This document shows, piece after piece, positions 8,403 to 17,380 of a stretch of 64,000 nt of DNA (within the stretch, counting starts at the first letter, position 1; the number at the start of each line of letters is the position of its first letter). The DNA comes from SLNP01 sp964568875. Its GTDB lineage: Bacteria; Bacteroidota; Bacteroidia; Bacteroidales; VadinHA17. The notes under the pieces are model-generated. The model did no database searches. It had not been told where the DNA came from and saw only the letters and a program-made list of their open reading frames with translations. The position numbers and the translations under genes are program-made. The DNA is taken from positions 228,835 to 292,834 of the forward strand of contig CAZMSH010000001.1 in NCBI GenBank assembly GCA_964568875.1. Direction: 5' to 3'.

Positions 8403-8873
8403 ATGGCTGAAAACTTACAGATTGATAATCTGGACAGGAAGATTCTGGATATCATCACCAAGAATGCCAGGATACCATACCTGGAAGTTGCACGGGAATG
8501 CAATGTCTCAGGAGCAGCAATCCATCAGAGAGTTCAAAGGCTAATTAGAGTAGGAGTGATAAGGGGATCCGAATTCAAGGTCGATCCCGTAATGGTAGGA
8601 TTCAAGACATGTGCTTACATAGGTATATTTCTCGACTATCCTGGCAACTACAGGGAGGTTGTCAGCAGGCTGCAGGAAATTCCTGAGGTAATTGAATGCC
8701 ATTATACAACCGGAAACTACTCACTGTTTATTAAGGTATATACCCATGACAATGAACATCTGAGAAATGTTTTAACTGATAAGATACAGGTTATTCAGGG
8801 TATTGTCAGAACGGAAACCCTCATCTCCCTGGAAGAGTCTATCAACAGGCAGATACCGGTACTGTCAAAATAG
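8403..8873 (+). CDS. Lrp/AsnC-family transcriptional regulator
   Basis: It is a 156-residue DNA-binding protein of the feast/famine type. The N-terminal winged HTH reads LDRKILDIITKNARIPYLEV followed by the recognition helix region SGAAIHQRVQRLIRVGVI, and the C-terminal RAM domain (about 75-150) binds a small ligand, usually an amino acid. It is transcribed alone, 91 bp after pyrD, and ends at a terminator shared with tRNA-Lys. Its targets cannot be told from here. Confidence 0.9.
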   Translation: MAENLQIDNLDRKILDIITKNARIPYLEVARECNVSGAAIHQRVQRLIRVGVIRGSEFKVDPVMVGFKTCAYIGIFLDYPGNYREVVSRLQEIPEVIECHYTTGNYSLFIKVYTHDNEHLRNVLTDKIQVIQGIVRTETLISLEESINRQIPVLSK

Positions 8874-8910
8874 AAAGGTCATTTGTTTTGCCGTTACTAA
8901 TAAATAAAAA

Positions 8911-8937
8911 AGGCAGATATCAAATCCGCCTCTTTTC
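8911..8937. terminator. Bidirectional terminator between the lrp-type gene and tRNA-Lys
   Basis: AGGCAGAT pairs with ATCCGCCT (one A-C mismatch) and is flanked by an A-run on the left and TCTTTT on the right, so it can stop both the plus-strand regulator transcript and the minus-strand tRNA transcript. Confidence 0.75.
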
Positions 8938-8958
8938 AAATTATCCTCTCGCTTTTTG

Positions 8959-9031
8959 TGATCCAGCTGGGGCTCGAACCCAGGACCCCATCCTTAAAAG
9001 GGATGTGCTCTACCAACTGAGCTACTGAATC
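8959..9031 (-). tRNA. tRNA-Lys (anticodon TTT)
   Basis: The minus strand folds into a full cloverleaf of 73 nt: acceptor GATTCAG/CTGGATC (one G-U pair), D-arm GCTC/GAGC, anticodon arm CATCC/GGATG with loop CTTTTAA, and T-arm CTGGG/CCCAG with TTCGAGC. The discriminator is A and CCA is not encoded. Confidence 0.95.
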
Positions 9032-9050
9032 AGTTTTTAATTTGCGAGTG

Positions 9051-9082
9051 CAAAGTTACTTTTTTTTTTATTTTTGACCAAA
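9051..9082 (-). promoter_or_regulatory. Promoter of tRNA-Lys
   Basis: On the minus strand TTTG (9079-9082) and TAACTTTG (9051-9058) are 20 bp apart, a full match to the Bacteroidetes -33/-7 pattern, ending 19 bp before the tRNA 5' end. Confidence 0.7.
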
Positions 9083-9169
9083 AGAAATTTTACTTTTTCA
9101 AATATATACCGCTCATTATTTTAAAAGGGAATCAGGAGGTAATATTAAATATTTTGTAACCAGGGTGTT

Positions 9170-9988
9170 ATGATCAAAAGATTTATTAATAAGGTAGTTA
9201 TAGTAACAGGAGCTTCATCGGGAATAGGAAAGGCTACTGCACTGGAGTTTGCAAAAATGGGCGCTAAGGTGGTGCTGGCGGCCAGATCGGAGGATAAACT
9301 CAGGAGTATTGTTGATGAGATTAACAGTCTGGGTGGTGAAGCTATTTATGTCGTAACGGATGTGTCATGCGAGACAGATTGCAGGCTTTTGGCAGAAAAA
9401 GCTGTAGAGACATACGGAGGGATAGATATTCTGATCAATAACGCCGGAATATCAATGAGGGCCCTCTTCAGTGAGGTTGATCTCTCCGTCCTTCGCCAAC
9501 TGATGGATGTTAATTTCTGGGGCACAGTATATTGTACAAAATACGCACTTCCTTATCTTCTAAAAGGAAAGGGCTCCCTTGTGGGTGTCTCGTCAATTGC
9601 CGGCTTCCATGGTCTGCCGGGAAGAACAGGCTATTCGGCCTCCAAATTTGCCATGCACGGATTTCTGGAGACTATCAGAATTGAGAACCTGAAAAAAGGA
9701 CTTCATGTAATGATAATATCACCTGGATTTACAGCCACGGAAATCAGATATCATGCTCTCAAGGCAGATGGCAGTGAACAAAAGGATTCACCCAGGGATG
9801 AAAACAATATGGACACACCCGAATATGTGGCCCGATGGATTGTAAAGGGGATAGTTAAGAGAAAACGCAATAAACATCTGACCTGGGAAGGTCGTCTTAC
9901 GGCAATGTTTCAGCGTATAATACCTGACTTCGTTGACAAGGTTTATTATAATGAGATGGCAAGAGAACCCGATTCTCCTCTTAAATAG
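9170..9988 (+). CDS. SDR-family oxidoreductase
   Basis: This is a 272-residue classical short-chain dehydrogenase with the dinucleotide motif VTGASSGIGKAT at residues 12-23, NNAGIS near 90, catalytic Ser in VGVSSIAGFHG and the Tyr-Lys pair in GYSASKFAMHGF near 160. The C-terminal extension (from about 205, with KRKRNKHLTWEGRLTAMFQRIIPDFVD) is basic and amphipathic as in DltE/YbbO-like SDRs that associate with membranes. The substrate is unknown. The gene is monocistronic by position, facing away from tRNA-Lys. Confidence 0.85.
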   Translation: MIKRFINKVVIVTGASSGIGKATALEFAKMGAKVVLAARSEDKLRSIVDEINSLGGEAIYVVTDVSCETDCRLLAEKAVETYGGIDILINNAGISMRALFSEVDLSVLRQLMDVNFWGTVYCTKYALPYLLKGKGSLVGVSSIAGFHGLPGRTGYSASKFAMHGFLETIRIENLKKGLHVMIISPGFTATEIRYHALKADGSEQKDSPRDENNMDTPEYVARWIVKGIVKRKRNKHLTWEGRLTAMFQRIIPDFVDKVYYNEMAREPDSPLK

Positions 9989-10113
9989 CATTATTAAATA
10001 CCAGATTATCAGTATGTGATTTGCCTATGTTCTTTTTTTTTGCTGTTTGTTGTAATGAATTCCTAATTCATCCGTCTTTAGGGAAAAGATTTATTAACCA
10101 AAACAAAACAGTC

Positions 10114-10614
10114 ATGAAAAGGATAATCTGGACAGTAGTATTAACGGCAACGGTATTGACCCTGTCGGGACAGGGCACGGTTGATGCCATATTTGACAGT
10201 TACAAGGGCAAAAGCGGTTACATTACCGTAAATATTAATGGTGGACTTTTAAAACTGGCGGCAATGTTCGACAGAGAGGACCAGGAGCTTGCCTTTCTTG
10301 CGTCTTCAATATCAAGGATAAGAATTCTTGCTCCTGATGACAACAACAGGCAACAGGATGAGGGATTTTATGGCCGCGTCCTGAAAGAGCTTGACCTGTC
10401 TTCCTACGAAGAGTTTATGGATATAAACAGCAGCGGCGATAAGGCCAAAATACTGGTTAAAGCCGATGGTGATGTTTTCGTGGAATTCTTAATGATAGTG
10501 GGTGGTGATGACAACGCAATAATTCAGATCAAAGGCAGAATGAGCTCAGATGATATTAAGAAGCTCTCATCTGATATTCATTTTGTCACTAATGATCATA
10601 TTACTTACAGATAG
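10114..10614 (+). CDS. DUF4252 domain protein (first copy)
   Basis: It is a 166-residue exported protein: a signal peptide MKRIIWTVVLTATVLTLSGQ followed by a single DUF4252 domain, a small Bacteroidetes domain of unknown function often found beside ECF sigma genes. The core TVDAIFDSYKGKSGYITVNING and SSISRIRILAPDD align by eye with the second copy at 11740. The start was set at ATG 10114 because it gives a proper signal peptide; an upstream in-frame ATG-like start near 10021 adds residues without family resemblance. It comes first in the sigma/anti-sigma locus. Confidence 0.8.
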   Translation: MKRIIWTVVLTATVLTLSGQGTVDAIFDSYKGKSGYITVNINGGLLKLAAMFDREDQELAFLASSISRIRILAPDDNNRQQDEGFYGRVLKELDLSSYEEFMDINSSGDKAKILVKADGDVFVEFLMIVGGDDNAIIQIKGRMSSDDIKKLSSDIHFVTNDHITYR

Positions 10615-10664
10615 GTGCAAGATAGTGGGCTGAACTAATTATTCCGCAGTTAATGCGGACGATA

Positions 10665-11207
10665 ATGTCAGAAAAAGAGTTTGAAAATATTGTTTTTAAA
10701 AGTGCCCGCAGGCTTTATTCTGTAGCTTTCCGCATCCTCCGCACGAAAGAGGATGCGGAAGATGCAGTTCAGGAAACCTATCTGAAACTTTGGAGAATGC
10801 GAACAGGACTTGAGCAGTATGATAATATTGAAGCTTTGTCAGTTACAATTGTCAGAAACCATTGTCTTGACATTATCAGGAAAAGGAAACCTGAGATTGC
10901 AGCCTGCAATGATTCTGTTGGTTTAACTTCAGATGCTTTTCCGACACCGTTTGAGGTTATCAGAGGAGCAGAAACGGCAGAGACGATTGAATCTATTCTG
11001 GACAGCATGCCATCGAATTACTCAGAGATAATAAGAATGAGGGATATAGAGGGTCAGGACTATGAACAGATAGCGGCGGCTTTGAGACAGAGCGTTAACA
11101 ATGTCAGGGTTACTGTCAGCCGCGCGAGAAAAATGTTAAGAGATGAATACAGGAGGGTTGAATATGAAGAATGTGGATATACAAAAAGTGCTGGAAAAGT
11201 ACTATGA
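10665..11207 (+). CDS. ECF-type RNA polymerase sigma factor
   Basis: The 180-residue protein has only regions 2 and 4, as in extracytoplasmic-function sigma factors. Region 2 reads ARRLYSVAFRILRTKEDAED and region 4 carries EGQDYEQIAAALRQSVNNVR with RARKMLRDEYRR as the DNA-binding end. ATG 10653, four codons earlier, is an alternative start. Its 3' end overlaps the next gene by 44 bp, so sigma and anti-sigma are translationally linked. It probably directs the transcription of this locus, including the two DUF4252 genes. Confidence 0.9.
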   Translation: MSEKEFENIVFKSARRLYSVAFRILRTKEDAEDAVQETYLKLWRMRTGLEQYDNIEALSVTIVRNHCLDIIRKRKPEIAACNDSVGLTSDAFPTPFEVIRGAETAETIESILDSMPSNYSEIIRMRDIEGQDYEQIAAALRQSVNNVRVTVSRARKMLRDEYRRVEYEECGYTKSAGKVL

Positions 11208-11733
11208 AGGTCTGACTTCAGAGGCGGAAGAGCAGGATTTAATGGATTACCTGTTGTCTGAAGACCTGCCGGAGGAGTTTGAGGCTGACAGGGAGGTTAT
11301 ATGCTCGCTTCTGCGAATGTCGGAAGAAAATGAACCGACACCAGGCTTTGAGCAGATGATAATCAATAACGTCAGAAGGGACGGAAAGCCACATAAAAGA
11401 AGTAATGTAAGACAGCTATACTGGTCACTATCAGGCATTGCAGCAACTGTAATTGCAGCGGTATCTATATGGTTTCTTGCCGGAAATGCCAATGAACCGG
11501 CTGATACATTCAGTTCTCCGGAACTCGCATATGCCGAAACAGTAAGGGCTCTTCATACTATTTCCTCGGAGATGAACAGGGGCACTTCAGCTCTGTCAGG
11601 TCTTGAGTCGATTAACAGAGCTGCTGATGAGATGTCAACGGTTGAAACCACTGGAAGGCTCATGAGAAAAGGTTTTAACGTGGTAGAAGACATATATGGT
11701 AAACTGGGATCAGAAATTGATGAAAAAAAGTAA
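11164..11733 (+). CDS. Probable anti-sigma factor, single-pass membrane protein
   Basis: The 189-residue protein has a cytoplasmic N-terminal part with EKYYEGLTSEAEEQDLMDYL, the common beginning of Bacteroidetes anti-sigma proteins, one transmembrane segment (WSLSGIAATVIAAVSIWFLA, about residues 86-105) and an extracytoplasmic tail of about 80 residues. There is no HxxxCxxC zinc motif. The start was placed at ATG 11164, inside the sigma gene, because the longer frame adds nothing family-like. Position and topology make it the likely inhibitor of the sigma factor encoded just upstream. Confidence 0.75.
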   Translation: MKNVDIQKVLEKYYEGLTSEAEEQDLMDYLLSEDLPEEFEADREVICSLLRMSEENEPTPGFEQMIINNVRRDGKPHKRSNVRQLYWSLSGIAATVIAAVSIWFLAGNANEPADTFSSPELAYAETVRALHTISSEMNRGTSALSGLESINRAADEMSTVETTGRLMRKGFNVVEDIYGKLGSEIDEKK

Positions 11734-11739
11734 AAGAAA

Positions 11740-12273
11740 ATGAAAAAGAGTGTGTTGTTTGCGATTATTGTGCTGGTAGTTTCTGTGACTGCCAATGCTC
11801 AAAGGAACCCAATAGATGATCTGTTTGAAAAGTACTCCGGAAAGGATGGAATTACGGCAGTATATATTTCAGGCAGAATGCTTAAGATGTTTTCTGATCT
11901 GTCACAGGAAGATCAGGAGGTGAATGATCTTGTCAGCAGATTGACAGCCATAAGAATCCTGTCGGTCGATGATCCGGTTATCAGCAAATCCCTCAATCTG
12001 TACAATGAGTTGGGTGGCAGTAGTTATTTCAAAGACTATGAGGAGCTTATGGAGATACGGGAAGGTGCTGACATCGTTAAATTCATGATAAAGGAGAATG
12101 GGAACAGGATAAGTGAGCTGATTATGGTTTCAGGAGGTCCAGGATCGAATGCGCTTATTTCCATAAGAGGTGATATAGATATTAAGAGTATCTCGGCTCT
12201 TTCCAAAAGCATGGGCATAGAGCAGCTTGAAGAGCTTGAAAAGATAGATCGCAAGCAGGAGATAAAAAAGTAA
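11740..12273 (+). CDS. DUF4252 domain protein (second copy)
   Basis: It is a 177-residue exported protein with signal peptide MKKSVLFAIIVLVVSVTANAQ and one DUF4252 domain (NPIDDLFEKYSGKDGITAVYI, then SRLTAIRILSVDD). It is a clear paralogue of the protein encoded at 10114 but ends in a longer, highly charged tail (LEELEKIDRKQEIKK). It starts 6 bp after the anti-sigma gene and is thus almost certainly in the same operon. The function is unknown; sensing or envelope stress response is only an inference from the context. Confidence 0.82.
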   Translation: MKKSVLFAIIVLVVSVTANAQRNPIDDLFEKYSGKDGITAVYISGRMLKMFSDLSQEDQEVNDLVSRLTAIRILSVDDPVISKSLNLYNELGGSSYFKDYEELMEIREGADIVKFMIKENGNRISELIMVSGGPGSNALISIRGDIDIKSISALSKSMGIEQLEELEKIDRKQEIKK

Positions 12274-12352
12274 TACGGTGATGCAACCACTATTCATCAG
12301 CTTTTGTCTATATTTATGCATTAACAAGAAATAGAACCAAAAGCTATAGAGT

Positions 12353-13438
12353 ATGAAAAAGCATCAAATCTCAAAAATTTCTGCAATAGCAGCCCTGTTA
12401 TTCTTTTTTAATTTTTCACTCCACGGTCAGATTGACGGAGAGTTCCTCAAAGGAGGCATCAACGATGGCACGAAACTGATTGAGGCTTACATATCACCAT
12501 GGGCCAAGGCTTTTGGTGCCGGTTTTAGCGGAGGCTGGTACAATACGGCAAAACCTCACAAATTTGGTGGTTTTGATATAACCATCACTATAAATGCAGG
12601 GCTTGTTCCTGAAAGTGAAACCACTTTCGATCTTGCAGAACTGGGTCTTGAGCATTTTACACTGGTCAATCCTTCAGGGACATCTATCGCGCCGACTATT
12701 GCAGGTCAGCAACAGGATGGTCCGGAGTTACACTATGTCAGCAATATCAGTGGATATGATGTTGAACTGGCGCGGCTAAACTCTCCGGCAGGAACAGGCC
12801 TGAAATTCATTCCCGTCCCAATGGCACAGGTAGGAATCGGCCTTCCCCTTAATTCTGAGATTAAGGTCCGGTTCATACCTAAGCTTACCTACGATGAGTC
12901 TGATGTAAGCCTTTGGGGAGTAGGCCTTTTACACAGTATAATCCAGTATATACCGGGTAATGAATTAATGCCTTTCGATATCTCTGTTTTCGGAGGATAT
13001 ACAAGACTTAAGACTAATATCGGACTGGAAATCTACCCTGATTCTTATGCGGATTATGTGAATTATACTTCTGAAGATTTTACAGGACAGAAGGTTACCG
13101 GCATGGTAGAAGGATGGAATGCCAGTCTGATCGGGTCATTCAATCTTCCTGTAATCACAATTTATGGTGGATTAGGCTACGCCAGCAGCAGGACGGTGGC
13201 AGACGTAGTCGGAAACATTCCATTGCCAACTGCAGATGCTTCAAGCCTGCCGCCATCTGTAGTCTATACTGACGCAGGTGTTGTTAATGATATAACAGGT
13301 ATAGAAATAGAGGACTTTTCAGGACTAAGAGCCAATCTGGGATTCAGGCTTAAGTTCGCCCTCTTTACCATACATGCTGATTACACCAGGTCACAGTATA
13401 ATGTATTCACTGCAGGGTTAGGAATAAGTTTCAGGTAG
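12353..13438 (+). CDS. Predicted outer-membrane beta-barrel protein
   Basis: The 361-residue protein begins with a signal peptide (KISAIAALLFFFNFSLHGQ) and then runs as an alternating pattern typical of porin-like barrels: AFGAGFSGGWYNTAKPHKFGG, several Gly-rich strands, and a last strand YNVFTAGLGISFR. It resembles the many Bacteroidetes proteins of about 330-370 residues annotated only by DUF numbers (DUF6588-like is a guess). It lies 79 bp after the second DUF4252 gene on the same strand and may belong to the same sigma-controlled unit. Confidence 0.65.
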   Translation: MKKHQISKISAIAALLFFFNFSLHGQIDGEFLKGGINDGTKLIEAYISPWAKAFGAGFSGGWYNTAKPHKFGGFDITITINAGLVPESETTFDLAELGLEHFTLVNPSGTSIAPTIAGQQQDGPELHYVSNISGYDVELARLNSPAGTGLKFIPVPMAQVGIGLPLNSEIKVRFIPKLTYDESDVSLWGVGLLHSIIQYIPGNELMPFDISVFGGYTRLKTNIGLEIYPDSYADYVNYTSEDFTGQKVTGMVEGWNASLIGSFNLPVITIYGGLGYASSRTVADVVGNIPLPTADASSLPPSVVYTDAGVVNDITGIEIEDFSGLRANLGFRLKFALFTIHADYTRSQYNVFTAGLGISFR

Positions 13439-13490
13439 ATAAGAAGCGTATAACGTACCTGTTTTGGCGGGCCTGTTATAACAAGGCTTT

Positions 13491-15098
13491 TCAGAATCCT
13501 TTCAGGGTCATTGTTACTGTCGGTATCAGCAGCAATGCACCCAGCAATGCTAAGATGATTATAAGAGGGGTAACCCATTTTACCCACTTCTCATATGGTA
13601 TTCTGGCAACACCCAGGACACCGATAAGCACACCTGAGGTAGGGGTTATCATATTTGTAAATCCGTCGCCAAACTGAAATGCCATAACCGTAGCCTGCCT
13701 TGACACCCCTATAAGGTCACTGAATGGTGCCATAATTGGCATGGTAAGGGCCGCCTTGGCCGAACCGGAAGGTATAACGATATTAATCAACGTCTGAATT
13801 ACGTACATTATCTGCACCGATGCAATGTCCCCGACATCCTTCATTGCCGTTGAGGCCCCGTGAAGGATTGTGGCGACAACTTTTCCATCCTCCAGTATCA
13901 CAATTATTCCACCGGCCAGGCCAACAACGAGTGCAGCAGGGAGAATATCCGATGCGCCCTCAATAAATAGCTTTGTTATCCTGTTTGGACTCTGGCTATA
14001 TGCAATTCCTGCGAGTAATCCCATCGCAAAAAAGAGGCTCGCAATTTCCATAATATACCATTCATACCCCATCACACCTATTACAAGTATCAGAATAGTA
14101 AAAAGAAGAAGGTTGAGTATAAACATCTGAGATGATTTCCTTAATGAAGCAATGCCGGTAATTATGAATAAAATAGATACGGCAGGCAATAGAGGTAGTG
14201 TTACGGCTGATCCTGATCCGGAACCGGGATCTCCGAATTTGAGCGTTGAAAGAGGATTTATTACCGAAAAGATTACCAGCGTTGTCAGTACCAGCCCGAA
14301 TACAATCCATGTAGCGCCTGATGAAGGTTTAACTGAAAAAGTTCCCTCCGAAACACTCCTGTTACGCCAGTATATATCCTCCTCATAGACTATTGATTTT
14401 TCGGGATTCTTCCTCACTCTGGCTGCATACCACAGTATATATGAAATACCGGCTACATTGATTACCAGCCAGCATATCAGCCTGTATTCCAATCCGCTAA
14501 AGAGAGGCAGTTCAGCAATACCCTGCGCAATGCCTATTGTGAATGGATTGAGAATGGCGCCAGCAAAACCAAGTGCTGCAGCAACAAAGCAAAGAGCTAC
14601 GCCCGTTATGGAATCATAACCCATTGATATTGCAAGAGGAACCAGGATGATTATGAACGCAATAGTCTCTTCACTCATCCCGAAGATGGCTCCAAAGAGA
14701 CTGAAAAGCATCATAATCAGTGTAAGAATGATATTGTTAACACCCAACGCCTTGAAGGCTTTGATTTTTTCAAGCCTGCCTGAGAAAGCCAGAAATGACA
14801 TAATGCCACTGTCAATAGCTTTTGTCTCATTCATAATCCAGAAAGCCCCGCCAATCATAAGTATGAAGACAATAATACCGCTCTGTCTTACAAATCCTTT
14901 GTATAGGGCTGCGAAAACCTGCCATGTCTGAGGATTACTGTCAGTCTGACTATACTCAGGAATTGACAGATGATCTGTTTGTTCTAATGACTGAGGAACA
15001 CTGTACTCGCCCCCGGGCAGCACCCAGGTAAGGATAGCAGATATAACAATTATCAAAGAGATTATGACATAAGTGTGAGGGAAGTTCCGTTTTTTCAT
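13491..15098 (-). CDS. YfcC-family (DcuC superfamily) anion/basic amino acid carrier
   Basis: This is a polytopic inner-membrane carrier of 535 residues with about twelve hydrophobic segments. The family marks are PHTYVIISLIIVISAILTWV at the N terminus with PGGEY after it, FGMSEETIAFI near residue 150, and IPSGSAKAALTMPIMAPFSD near the C terminus. Relatives carry C4-dicarboxylates, or exchange arginine and ornithine; the substrate here is open. The start was placed at ATG 15098 because the conserved N terminus begins at MKKRNFPHT. It is divergent from the rel gene with an intergenic region of 76 bp. Confidence 0.85.
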   Translation of the reverse strand: MKKRNFPHTYVIISLIIVISAILTWVLPGGEYSVPQSLEQTDHLSIPEYSQTDSNPQTWQVFAALYKGFVRQSGIIVFILMIGGAFWIMNETKAIDSGIMSFLAFSGRLEKIKAFKALGVNNIILTLIMMLFSLFGAIFGMSEETIAFIIILVPLAISMGYDSITGVALCFVAAALGFAGAILNPFTIGIAQGIAELPLFSGLEYRLICWLVINVAGISYILWYAARVRKNPEKSIVYEEDIYWRNRSVSEGTFSVKPSSGATWIVFGLVLTTLVIFSVINPLSTLKFGDPGSGSGSAVTLPLLPAVSILFIITGIASLRKSSQMFILNLLLFTILILVIGVMGYEWYIMEIASLFFAMGLLAGIAYSQSPNRITKLFIEGASDILPAALVVGLAGGIIVILEDGKVVATILHGASTAMKDVGDIASVQIMYVIQTLINIVIPSGSAKAALTMPIMAPFSDLIGVSRQATVMAFQFGDGFTNMITPTSGVLIGVLGVARIPYEKWVKWVTPLIIILALLGALLLIPTVTMTLKGF

Positions 15099-15174
15099 GG
15101 TTCGGCAAATTTGATCCAAAAATATAAATTTGGAGCAAGAATAAGTAATTTAGCGGCTTGTCAGAGATTATCAG

Positions 15175-17364
15175 ATGGATATCAATACAGAACAAAGCAT
15201 TAATAATAGCTACAGAAGCCTTCTGAGGTCGTTTGCGGGCTCTATTACCCGTGACGACATAAAAGGTATAAGGAAAGCCCTTAACATTGCCATAAAGGCC
15301 TGTGAGGGTCAGAAAAGTAATACAGGAGTAAGTCCGGTTATACATGCACTTTCTGTAGCAAGAATTATTGCAGCTGAAATGAATCTGGGTACAAGTTCGA
15401 CAATTGCTGCTTTATTGCATGATGCCACTGGTTATAATGAGCTGACAGATGAATGGGTTTCCGGTAATTTTGGAAGGCAGGTAACCACTATTCTTGAAGG
15501 GATAAGGAAGATAAATGCCGTAGAGATAAGGAGTACCGTAAGCCAGGCAGAAGGATTCAGGAAGCTCATTATGAGTCTTGCCGACGATGTAAGAGTAATT
15601 CTAATCAAACTCGCGGAGAGACTGGACGAGATACGTCATATTGAAGGAGCCAACGATAAGGTAAAGCTTCAGATTGCCTCTGAGTCATATTTTCTTTATG
15701 CTCCGCTAGCACATCGTCTGGGCCTTTACAACCTTAAATCGGAAATGGAAGACCTCTCGATGAAACAACTTGAACCTTCAGATTATGATTACATTGAAGC
15801 CAGGTTGCGACAGACGAGTTCGGCCCGAAGCAGGCTCATCAAAGAGTTCACTGCACCCATCAGGGAGAAGATGGAGAAGTCAGGTCTCAGTTTTACCATT
15901 AAAAGCAGAACCAAATCAATACACTCCATCTGGCAGAAAATGAAGAAACAGGGAGTGGAATTCGAGGAGGTATATGATATATTCGCCGTAAGGGTTATTC
16001 TCGATTCAGAACCTGACAGGGAAAAGGCAGATTGCTGGCAGGTATATTCTCTGGTAACTGATATCTATCAACCTAATCCAAGCCGCTTACGTGACTGGAT
16101 TTCGATACCCAAATCAAACGGGTATGAATCTCTTCATACAACAGTAGTAGGTCCGCGTGGTAAATGGGTGGAGGTTCAGATACGAAGCAGGAGAATGGAT
16201 GAGATTGCAGAGAAGGGTCTGGCCGCTCATTACCGTTACAAGGGAATCAAAGGAGACAGAGGGGGGCCCGAGGCCTGGCTGCAGAAGATGAAGGAGCACC
16301 TTGAATCATCAGCCGGGGCCGACGACACTTTTATTGAACGTGTTAAATCAGATCTCTATTCAGATGAAGTATTTGTCTTTACACCCAAAGGGGAACTGAG
16401 GCAATTGCCGGCAGGTGCAACCATTCTCGATTTTGCTTTTGACATACACACAGAGGTTGGCTCAAAGTGTGTCGGAGCCAAGGTAAACGGCAAGAATGTC
16501 ACTCTGAAATACACCCTTAAAAACGGTGATCAGGTGGCAGTGGTTACTGCCAAAAACCAGAAGCCAAAAAGAGACTGGCTATCTGTAGTTGTAACCGGAA
16601 AAGCCAGAACAAGAATCAAACAGGCTCTGAATGAGGAGAGAGTGGCAGCTGCGGCTGAAGGCAAAGAGATACTGATGAGACGCATGAAAAACTGGAAAAT
16701 TAATTTTTCAGATATAGCCGTCAACAGCCTGCTTGAAAGATATGGCTTGAAAAATGCACAGGATCTCTATTTCAAGATAAGCAGTGAAGATATTGACCTG
16801 CTTGAACTTAAGGAGTATTTACTAAAGCTTTCCGAAGAATCCGCCAAACCGCAGGGAATTACACAGTCAATATCCGACAGGAGTAGTACGCAGATTGCAG
16901 AACCAAAATATACAGACTATCTCATAATTGAGAACAGGGTTGAGGGTATAGATTATAAACTTGCAAAATGCTGTAATCCCGTCTATGGAGATGCAGTATT
17001 CGGTTTTGTCACAATTGCAGATGGTATTAAGATACACAGAACTGCCTGCCCGAATGCAGACAATATGATTTCGAGGTATCCTTACCGTATTGTACCGGCA
17101 AGATGGACCGAATCGCATCAAAGCCATGCATTTGTCACGTCAGTCAAGGTTTCAGGAATTGAAGATATTGGTATTGTATCAAGAATCTCTGATATTCTCA
17201 GTGAGCAGAAAATAACGGTCAGGAGCTTTAATTACAGAATGAACGAAGGACTGTTTGAGGGCATTATACAACTTACAGTACCAAATATAAACATCCTGAA
17301 CGGCCTCATAAGGAAAATCAGGCTGATCAGGGGAGTCTCAAGAGCTGTCAGGACGGACCAGTAA
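15175..17364 (+). CDS. RelA/SpoT-family (p)ppGpp synthetase with degenerate hydrolase site
   Basis: The 729-residue protein has the full long-Rel layout: HD domain (about 30-180), synthetase domain (about 235-350), TGS (about 398-460, YSDEVFVFTPKGELRQLPAG), the CC/zinc-finger region with KLAKCCNP, and a C-terminal ACT domain (about 655-725). The synthetase keeps VYDIFAVRVI, PKSNGYESLHTT and VEVQIRS with its acidic residues, so ppGpp synthesis is expected. In the HD domain His57 and His82-Asp83 remain, but the catalytic Glu-Asp pair that follows in active hydrolases (HDxxED) is replaced by Gly86-Tyr87, and LADR has become LAER. It is therefore probably synthetase-only. A prsW-like gene follows after 16 bp. 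Confidence 0.9.
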   Translation: MDINTEQSINNSYRSLLRSFAGSITRDDIKGIRKALNIAIKACEGQKSNTGVSPVIHALSVARIIAAEMNLGTSSTIAALLHDATGYNELTDEWVSGNFGRQVTTILEGIRKINAVEIRSTVSQAEGFRKLIMSLADDVRVILIKLAERLDEIRHIEGANDKVKLQIASESYFLYAPLAHRLGLYNLKSEMEDLSMKQLEPSDYDYIEARLRQTSSARSRLIKEFTAPIREKMEKSGLSFTIKSRTKSIHSIWQKMKKQGVEFEEVYDIFAVRVILDSEPDREKADCWQVYSLVTDIYQPNPSRLRDWISIPKSNGYESLHTTVVGPRGKWVEVQIRSRRMDEIAEKGLAAHYRYKGIKGDRGGPEAWLQKMKEHLESSAGADDTFIERVKSDLYSDEVFVFTPKGELRQLPAGATILDFAFDIHTEVGSKCVGAKVNGKNVTLKYTLKNGDQVAVVTAKNQKPKRDWLSVVVTGKARTRIKQALNEERVAAAAEGKEILMRRMKNWKINFSDIAVNSLLERYGLKNAQDLYFKISSEDIDLLELKEYLLKLSEESAKPQGITQSISDRSSTQIAEPKYTDYLIIENRVEGIDYKLAKCCNPVYGDAVFGFVTIADGIKIHRTACPNADNMISRYPYRIVPARWTESHQSHAFVTSVKVSGIEDIGIVSRISDILSEQKITVRSFNYRMNEGLFEGIIQLTVPNINILNGLIRKIRLIRGVSRAVRTDQ

Positions 17365-17380
17365 AGAAAATATCTTCAAT

